Source: Immersiella caudata
Taxonomy: Eukaryota > Ascomycota > Sordariomycetes > Sordariales > Lasiosphaeriaceae
Direction: 5' to 3'
NCBI GenBank assembly: GCA_030512335.1
Contig: JAULSU010000003.1
Coordinates: forward strand, 3,472,001-3,536,000
Length of the DNA: 64,000 nucleotides
In this document: positions 57,101 to 64,000 of the stretch, piece by piece
Position numbering within the stretch: the stretch's first letter is position 1
How the letters are laid out: each line of letters begins with the position of its first letter
Program-made: the position numbers and the translations under genes
The notes under the pieces: generated by a model
What the model was told of the DNA's origin: nothing
Seen by the model: the letters and a program-made list of their open reading frames with translations, nothing else
Database searches by the model: none

Positions 57101-58063
57101 AGATCGCGGCACAAACTGCTGGTCAAACACATTTTCCCCTGATATCATAGCTGGCCCACTCAGGGGTCCAACGAGCGCGGCAGGGTCCCCGTTCGGAAGA
57201 TTTCCAGCGCCAACCAGCTGTGCCTTTGCTAGCAGATCGAGCATATTTTGCGTCTCAAAGTCCCCGCTAGCCCTTGCTTGTGCACTGGCAATCCCAGCCG
57301 TAGAGGCTGCTGACCATCCCATGCGATCCTTCATAAACTCTATGGAGCGTTTGATGACGGTCTGACGATTGTGAATCAAATCCTCGGACTGATGAGCGAA
57401 GGAGAATGAGTGTAGTGATTCGGAGGGAAAGCGGGAAAGGTCCTCCGTAAAGATTGGAGAGGCCGGCCCGGGGGACGCCAGCGCAGGGTGGTTGTTGTCT
57501 GACATGATGGTGAGAGAAGATGACCTGGTCAGCGCTCCAAGAGACGGAGTCCTGCTCGATGGCGATGGCAGCGTCGGCGCGCGAACGGGGTTGTGTTGCT
57601 GACGTATGCGCCTCAGTCCAGAAAGTCCTAGACCGTGGTCATGGTCGGTCATGATGGAGCTTCTAGACAGAAGACGAAGTCAGCGCTACTCCGCAGGCCA
57701 GGTGAGTCCTCCGGCAGGTTGTGAGCCCTCAGACAAATTTTATCGGTCCGCAAAGCTAACCTTGTGATTGTATCATATTCTGCGGCTGCTGCCCCGGCGT
57801 CGAATGAAAATCGGATGCGGGCCTTCTCAGAACTGTCGCCCATGGCACCGAGGTTCCCTGTGCTCTTGTTCTTCGGAATCTGGAGGGCAGGGACCAGCGT
57901 AGCGCGGCCGCGCTCCTCCACTTCATGTCTTGATTCATCGCCTATTGTTTAAACCAATATGATTAGTATCAGCTCAAAGGCAGCCGAAGTTTCGGCTCAA
58001 AGAGGGCGCCCGAAGCAGCCGAAACGTACCATTCTCCGAGTTCCCACCATATATGCCGAGCAT
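54160..58063 (-). CDS. PSK1: PAS kinase (Psk1/Psk2 type) Ser/Thr protein kinase
   Basis: Nutrient-sensing kinase that in yeast regulates glycogen synthase, UDP-glucose pyrophosphorylase and translation factors. Exons 58063-58030, 57941-57761, 57662-56231, 56170-54487 and 54425-54160 give 1198 residues. The start MLGIYGGNSENG is encoded by a 34-bp first exon; the intron after it has a perfect TACTAAT branch site. PAS-like segments: WTILAANDLACLLFGVTKAE (about 415-435) and SPTTLAIKSSNSVFCGALFG with NLVPNFDKVLRI (about 630-670). The kinase domain follows: EEMGQGAYGQVKLARY, KCVLKYVTK, VHRDIKDENVILD, LIDFGSAAYI and DYAAPEVLAGKPYGGKEQDVWALG, ending AHPWCQME. The N-terminal 400 residues are disordered. 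All introns are in phase. Which yeast paralogue it matches is not decidable; the symbol is for the family. Confidence 0.9.
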
Positions 58064-61000
58064 AATTGGCGGACGCGGTATCTAACTGGGCTATAGGCGA
58101 CGGACACTAGGGAGGTATTCTTTTCCTCGAAGCAAAAAAGATGCTGCTCTGGTGGGCGGAATGGGATGGGCGCGGGCCTGTTGTTCAGGAGAGACTTGTC
58201 TGTCTCCCTGAAGGGAGGGATAGGAACGCTGTGCGACAGTCGAGATAATAATGGTCTTGGTCCGCAAAGGCGATGCCACAGTTAGACACCCCGCTGCTAG
58301 ATCGTCGGGTACCCGCTTCGAGGGTACTTGCGGGTGTTTGGTAGGTATGTGGGCAGTGATGCGTCAGTCGCCCTGGCGAGGGATGGTTTTCGGATGCGTC
58401 GATACCGAAAGCGGTTCGCATCGACCAGACGGAGATTCGTTTCCGTGATGCCACAATTCCCTCCTGTGTAGTCCTTCCAAAACTCCTGTAGAGTCGAGTG
58501 CAATGGTGAAGAAAGGTCGCAGATTAGGCGCAGATGGGAACCACGACAGCAGGAGAATTTTGACCTCCGCCGAGTCCGCAGTAGTTTCGGGAGAGCGACG
58601 AGATGGATGTGGCAGCGGGGAAGCAGGTTGACCGACAGTGCGGCAACTGTGCAACTAGCCCTTGCTGCCCTGAGGTGGGGGCTGTTGGGTCGAGCCGCGA
58701 TGTCCGCTGAGACCCAAAAGTCAACAGTGGGAACCTCAACCTGGAGCCTTGATATGGCGCATCTCACAGCCTTCCTAGGAGAACGACACGCGAGAAGTTA
58801 TTCCTTTCTCCACGCCGTTCGCTATTTTTCCCGTATGATGGAAAATTTGCGCCCATGGTTAAACAGTCGAAAGGGACCCTAGAGACATCGCTTGGCGGCC
58901 TAAGAGAACCAGAACGCGGTTCCGTTGAGCTCTGGGACTAGACCAGCCAACCCAACCGGCCTCAAGCATCAAACCATCAACACATATCCTTCCATACCTA
59001 CTCCAGATCAAGACCTAGACCCTCCGTGTTCATTTTAGAAGGCACAATGAATCTTTTCCAAACGCTTAGAGCTCACTTAGAGTGGAGCAAAATCTTTAGC
59101 CTGACACCTCGAGAGGCCTTATTTTATGACACCCGACCGCCCATGGACGAATTGGAGTGCCACACCGCAAAACCGTGAGTTGAGCCCAGGGCCAAGTCGC
59201 GAACGAGGTCATCTTGCATCTGCGCCGCGAACACTCGCGGGGATCTCGGCGATTCTCAATGCTCCCTCGGCGCCCTTCGATGTGCTGCATTGGATACGGC
59301 TGGATTCCCCGAGACCTTGATTCTTGGTTTGAAGCGAAAGTTGGACGGTCAAGTAAAGATCCACCCTAAAAGAGACGCGATCGGTATGTGAGGCGCATTG
59401 ACTAGTTGGCGGAAACCCGGGGTTGCCTTTGGGCGCTGGGACAAAACATGTTCACATGTCTTGAAATGCGTCAAAGGCGGCCAGCGGTCACCCGCAGAAC
59501 CGCCCTGTCAGGCCGTACGACGAGGTCAGCTGGCTCAAACTCCACACATAGGTAGGGGTTCGCGGGAGACTGCAGAGCAGCGGCATGGCGCGAACCACAA
59601 GGCCGTAAATGCCCACAAAACGCATTTCAAGGACGCTTGGCGACGAGTAGAAGACACCATCAAAAGCCCGCCGCGGCCAAAAGACACAACACAGGGCAGG
59701 GGGGCCGCCAAAGCGATGACCCTGGTAAGCTTGATTAAGGAAGCCGAAGATTTGGAAGTCTGTGGGCCCTCTCCGAACCGGCTGGACCGTGCGCCCGGAA
59801 CCCGGCGGCAGATGGGCCGAGCCGCCAAAAAATTGGCAACGGCCGTTGTCGGGAATTCGGCACCGGGACACGAACCACGCCAAGTCGTTTGTCATGGGGC
59901 TTGGACAGGGGCCTCGCGGGTCTCATGGCGAGAGCCTCCACGCGGCACCCTTGACCGCCAACGGTCAGATGAGCTGTTGTGGACCTAAGGGCACCTCACC
60001 GCTCGGTAGTTAAAGAGTTGTGTCTCGTCGCCCACGCAAAGGCTCACCGATGCCATAACAGAAGCGGGCTTGAAGACGGGAAAACGCCATCACACGCTTC
60101 CGGCCTGAGACCGACAGTCAGCGTTACGCAGTTGTAGACTTTTGACTGTTCTTACTCTCAGATTCTCTAGGACAGGGAAACCAGATATGGGGTAGGAATG
60201 AGTCGTACAACGGAGCAACGCCATGGAAACACCTTTGACGCGCATAAATGTCCAGCCTCTCGAAGTCCCCATTCGAAGTATCACGATGGGCCTACTGAGG
60301 GATTTTCTTTCACAGGCAAGGGACAGGACCGCAGACAAGCTGTGTAAAAGCCCAGGTGAGGAGGAGGTGAGGGTGAGCGTTGTTTGCCCATGTGTAGACC
60401 CTGCCGCATCTCGTCTGGATCGTAACACCTGGCGGGGCATCTGCAGCGGCTGGAGCTCTGGCTTTCGTTGGGTATTTTGGCGAGGGCAAACCCCCGCCAC
60501 TAGTGTGGGTCAGTCCAGGGTCAGCAGAGAGGGGCACAGAAGAGACGAAGGCGTGCAGAAACACTCCACTCCAGAACTTACTGCTTGATAGCAGGTGTGG
60601 AGCAGAAAGGCATGAAAGTTCACAGTACATGGCTTTCAATGAACACTACTGAAAGTGATTACAATGAGGAGCCCGTCGATCCCCTCAGCATGAAGAAGCG
60701 CGCTATCGTCCCAGCAACATCTTCAAACACAATGGGATGGAGGGGAAAGATAAGATAAGCAGCCATCGGGCTGCCCCCACCAATGGCAAGCTTACAGATC
60801 AGTCACGGACAACAAGACGAGAGGCGACGACTGGTCAGACGGGTATTCTTGGTCTCGCATCCACCTTTGGACGGGCTTCCAAATGGTGGGCCATGACGGG
60901 CACGTGGCGGATACGGAGCAAGAAGTAAGGGTACCCAACCTCTTGATGCGACTTTGAAGGATAACTGCATCTGACTTCTTGAGGCGCTGTGTGGTTAAAT

Positions 61001-61943
61001 CCGTCGTGACAGCCAGCCGCCCAGTCCAATTATTAACCTTCGCCCCCTCGTTCACAACTCGGTCCGCCTCTCCTGCGGCTGCGTGCACAAGCGGTCTGGA
61101 TTCTGGAATCTGGGTTCTCGGCCGTGCCTTCCCCGTTCGTTCTAGACGCGGCTGCTTCATGCTTCTCCCGCTCCCTAAATTCTCCCCAAAAACCGGAACA
61201 ACTGCGTGAGCTTCCCGGCTTGCTGTCCTGAAAACAAAGATCAACACCATCGGAACCGGTTTCCCACCCCTTTTTCTCAACGCAGAGCCGGCTTTGGGCC
61301 CGTCAGCCTTGTCGTGATCGTCACACGAAATACCCAGACCTCCAGGCAGACGGAGCGACTTCAGTCAGCAGGGCTCCACCGTACTCTTCAAGTACGAATT
61401 TGTTTCTACGCGCACTTCTCTCAAGCTTGTTGGAGGGCGCCTGACAGCTGATTCGAGTGTTTCCACCACACCGTCCCGACTCCGCGTGCCTGCGTTGGAT
61501 GACGCTCTAGCTGCTGGAAGACGCTGGGAAGTACTGGTTAGGGTTCGCCGCTCGGTGGCTGGGGGATCTCCGTGCTGTCCAGCTTTGTTCCCTTGTGCCG
61601 CTGAGCGCCTCTCAGGTTTCGGCGGTTTTGTCGCCGCTGCATCCTTGCCCCGCGGGCCTAGCGCGGTGTTGGCTGGACCCCAAGTGCCCCACCACACCCT
61701 CCATTACATCCCCGGATAACACCATCCAGCTCACTTACAGCGCCACGCTCCCCGCTCCCCGTCCACACGCTTGACGCTTCGCCGGGCCGTTTGGGGATTG
61801 GGTGGTGGAGGGAAATAATCAGCGCATATTTCGCGGCCTTGACTCTCCTCTGCCTTCGTCCTTATCTCAGAACGGCAGCAGCGCGTAGAATCCTGCTTCC
61901 GCTATCACTTCGACAGTGACGCTCAACCTTCAGAGCCGCCGCA
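58064..61943. other. Long divergent intergenic region, PAS kinase / F-box-LRR gene
   Basis: 3.9 kb between divergent starts. Open frames up to about 195 codons (59398-59988, +) lack domains and family-like sequence. The last 600 bp (61.3-61.94 kb) are C/T-rich like a fungal leader and include a single GTTAGGGTT telomere-like word at 61537-61545. No gene was recognised; a non-coding RNA cannot be excluded. Confidence 0.45.
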
Positions 61944-64000
61944 ATGGCCGAGCTCGAGACAAACGCCGCTCTCCCCGGCACCACTCCGGCGGCCGCCGCC
62001 CCCACCGCCGCCGGCTCGCCTGCTCCCGAAATCGAGATCAATGGCGACGGGCATGTCGCAGATGGGAATGAGACACACGCGAAGAGGAGCAGTCGGCAGC
62101 GCCTGCTCCGTGGCCTCCAGCGTATATCGTCGTCGCCGACTCTGGCCCAGCTGGGCCGGCCCCGTGCCTCGAGCAGTCCGTACGGGAAGCATGGCACCTT
62201 ATCTTGTGTCAGCCTCGCATCAAGCCCCTCTCCGTTCGGTCATCCAAGCGCAGGCTCTTCGTATTTCTCCCAGCCGTCTACCGATGGCTCGAGTGCGCCA
62301 ACTTCGATACCCGGTAGCCCAATGGCTGAGTTGCCAGGATTCGATGGCATTGAGTCTGTCATGGCCGTCCGCAAGATCGAAACTCCTCTCTCCAAACCCA
62401 CTACCGCTGCAATGCCCGCCGAGCTCAGGAAGAAGACCAAGGTGTTCAACATGTGGGCCAGTATGCCACACGAGATCAAGATCCACGTCCTCTCCTTCCT
62501 GCAACCGAAAGAGCTTGTCCGCGCTTCCCGGGTCTCCAAGGATTTTTACGACATGTGCTTCGACGGGCAGTTGTGGACTTGCTTTGATGCGTCAGAATTC
62601 TACAAGGAGATACCCTTCGAGTCTCTTTCCAAAATCATCGTGGCGGCTGGGCCGTTTGTGAAGGATCTCAATATCAGGGGCTGTGTTCAAGTGGAACACG
62701 ATAAACGAGCCGAGATGGTGGTGAAAGCGTGTCGGAACTTGATCAACGCCACGCTTGAAGGCTGTCGCAACTTTCAGCGATCAACGTTGCACAGCCTGCT
62801 CAAGAGCAACGAGAGACTGGCAAACCTCAACCTCACGGGACTCACGGCAGTTACCAACGTCACTTGCAAGATCGTTGCTCAGTCTTGCCCGCACTTGGAG
62901 ATGTTCAATGTCTCATGGTGTAAGCATGTAGACGCACGAGGTATAAGGCTTGTGGTGGAGGGCTGTCATAAGCTCAAAGATTTGAGGGCCGGGGAGATTA
63001 AAGGCTTCGACAACTTGGCCGTGGCCGGGTCAATTTTCAAGACGAACAATCTGGAGCGGCTGGTGCTCGCTGGGTGCACCGAACTCAACGACACGGCATT
63101 CAAGATTATGATTCAGGGGGTGAATCCCGAAATTGACGTTCTTACGGAGCGGGCGATTGTGCTGCCTCGCAAGCTTCGCCATCTTGACATCTCTCGCTGC
63201 TCACAGCTCACAACACAGGGCGTAAAGACCCTGGGATACTTGGTTCCTGAGCTGGAAGGACTGCAGCTTACCGGTGTAACTCATCTCACTGATGCTGCCC
63301 TCGAGCCCATTCTCGACTCGGCCCCTCGTCTCACTCACCTCGAACTCGAAGATCTTTCGGAACTCACAAACACCCTTCTCTCTGAACATCTAGCCAAGGC
63401 ACCCTGTGCACCATGCCTGGAGCACCTTAGCATCAGCTCTTGTGAAAACCTGGGCGACGCTGGCTTGCTGCCGGTTTTCCGCAACTGCACGAGTTTGAAG
63501 AGCGTTTTCATGGACAACACGCGTGCAAGCGACCTCGCTCTCGCCGAGGCTGCTGCGATGGTGCGAGAGCGTGCCGCGCCCCTCCACCCCCTGACTTATC
63601 CCAACGTCGGGCTGAGCCTGGTTGTTTACGACTGCCAGAACGTTACATGGACTGGCGTCCGAGAAGTTTTGAGCCGGAACGCCGAAAAGATTAAACCGAA
63701 ACGCTCTCAAGGTCAATCCCCCTACGATGTGGCTGCCCCGCCAAGCGAAATTATCACTCTCAAGTGCTTCTACGGGTGGCAGATGACGGTTGACGAACAC
63801 ACAAAGCGTGTCCTGCGCGGCGATGTTGCCGCTGCTGGCCGTTTGGAGCGCAAGTGGGCTGATTATATGCAAGCAACCGAAGAGGCAGGTGTCGCAGGGG
63901 CAGGCGGTAGAAGAAGGAGGAGAAGACTGCGCGAGGCACAGCAAGTACACGCCGATGAAGAGGAGGCTGGCGCCCCGGGTGTCATTCCTGGGCGGCGAAG
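61944..64000 (+). CDS. F-box/LRR protein (Pof2/Grr1-like), 3' end outside the window
   Basis: The open frame runs from the ATG at 61944 to the end of the window (685 complete codons, no stop, no intron needed). A disordered Ser-rich N-terminus carries basic patches (KRSSRQRLLRGLQR). The F-box is at about 172-215 (MWASMPHEIKIHVLSFL, QPKELVRASRVSK). Leucine-rich repeats of the cysteine-containing type follow: LNLTGLTAVTNVTCKIVA, MFNVSWCKHVDARGIRLV, LVLAGCTELNDTAFKIM, HLDISRCSQLTTQGVKTL, LQLTGVTHLTDAAL, LSISSCENLGDAGL. This is the layout of SCF substrate receptors such as S. pombe Pof2. The visible C-terminal part is basic (GGRRRRRRLRE). Substrate unknown. Confidence 0.85.
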   Translation, partial: MAELETNAALPGTTPAAAAPTAAGSPAPEIEINGDGHVADGNETHAKRSSRQRLLRGLQRISSSPTLAQLGRPRASSSPYGKHGTLSCVSLASSPSPFGHPSAGSSYFSQPSTDGSSAPTSIPGSPMAELPGFDGIESVMAVRKIETPLSKPTTAAMPAELRKKTKVFNMWASMPHEIKIHVLSFLQPKELVRASRVSKDFYDMCFDGQLWTCFDASEFYKEIPFESLSKIIVAAGPFVKDLNIRGCVQVEHDKRAEMVVKACRNLINATLEGCRNFQRSTLHSLLKSNERLANLNLTGLTAVTNVTCKIVAQSCPHLEMFNVSWCKHVDARGIRLVVEGCHKLKDLRAGEIKGFDNLAVAGSIFKTNNLERLVLAGCTELNDTAFKIMIQGVNPEIDVLTERAIVLPRKLRHLDISRCSQLTTQGVKTLGYLVPELEGLQLTGVTHLTDAALEPILDSAPRLTHLELEDLSELTNTLLSEHLAKAPCAPCLEHLSISSCENLGDAGLLPVFRNCTSLKSVFMDNTRASDLALAEAAAMVRERAAPLHPLTYPNVGLSLVVYDCQNVTWTGVREVLSRNAEKIKPKRSQGQSPYDVAAPPSEIITLKCFYGWQMTVDEHTKRVLRGDVAAAGRLERKWADYMQATEEAGVAGAGGRRRRRRLREAQQVHADEEEAGAPGVIPGRR

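Noticed and set aside
59398..59988. 196-codon + strand open frame in the PAS kinase/F-box intergenic region
   Set aside because: No recognisable motif, and an overlapping open frame of similar length on the other strand shows that stop codons are simply scarce in this GC-rich stretch.

Overview
This window is nuclear DNA of a filamentous ascomycete (Pezizomycotina, probably Sordariomycetes; the species cannot be told from sequence alone). The signs are short GT-AG introns (mostly 47-90 bp) with CTAAC/CTGAC-type branch points, small intergenic spaces with genes on both strands, and fungal-type proteins: Rad9, Pho8, an Ats1/RCC1-type protein, Mrh4, Iwr1, PAS kinase, a Q-rich PKA catalytic subunit and a Pof2-like F-box protein. 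I rebuilt exon structures by hand from splice signals, reading frame and protein family knowledge. No tRNA, rRNA, transposon or CRISPR array was found.

Layout. 1-17 kb is dense housekeeping: prephenate dehydrogenase (-), RCC1-repeat protein (+), Rad9 checkpoint clamp (-), an F-box/LRR-like protein (+), vacuolar alkaline phosphatase (-), an NTF2/SnoaL-like gene with an apparent frameshift (+), an alpha/beta-hydrolase fused to an RNA-triphosphatase-like cysteine phosphatase (-), NSRP1/CCDC55-like protein (+), Tim13 (-) and a VIP36-like L-type lectin (+). 17-32 kb carries the PKA catalytic subunit with a long leader (+), a CorA-like membrane protein (+), the mitochondrial DEAD-box helicase Mrh4 (-), a CBM48 (Crp1/Mdg1-like) protein (-) and Iwr1 (+). 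32-45 kb carries a putative DNA-binding regulator with a 2.6 kb upstream space (-), a histidine-phosphatase-fold (Tfc7-like) protein (-), an aftiphilin-like protein with acidic FGDF motifs (-) and a TBC1D5-type Rab GAP (+).

45.7-49.7 kb is the most accessory-looking part. It is one large NLR-type gene: an alpha/beta-hydrolase (SesB-like) N-terminal domain with Cys at the nucleophile position, an NB-ARC NTPase, and 11 almost identical 42-residue TPR units plus a twelfth cut short by a 20-bp tandem duplication. This is the architecture of fungal allorecognition/innate-immunity receptors. It is flanked by a 4.5 kb gene-poor tract (49.65-54.16 kb) with orphan ORF pieces and inverted repeats. 54-64 kb carries PAS kinase (-), a 3.9 kb divergent intergenic region, and the start of a Pof2/Grr1-type F-box/LRR gene that runs off the window (+).

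The genes do not form a biosynthetic cluster. Some share themes: carbon/glycogen signalling (PKA, PAS kinase, CBM48 protein), SCF ubiquitin ligase adaptors (two F-box proteins), endosome/Golgi traffic (TBC1D5, aftiphilin-like, VIP36) and mitochondrial biogenesis (Tim13, Mrh4). The less ordinary observations are the NLR and its repeat array, the hydrolase-phosphatase fusion, a Pho8 coding exon that holds only the start codon, a probable GC-AG intron in tim13, and a 24-nt in-frame insertion with a stop codon in the CorA gene.
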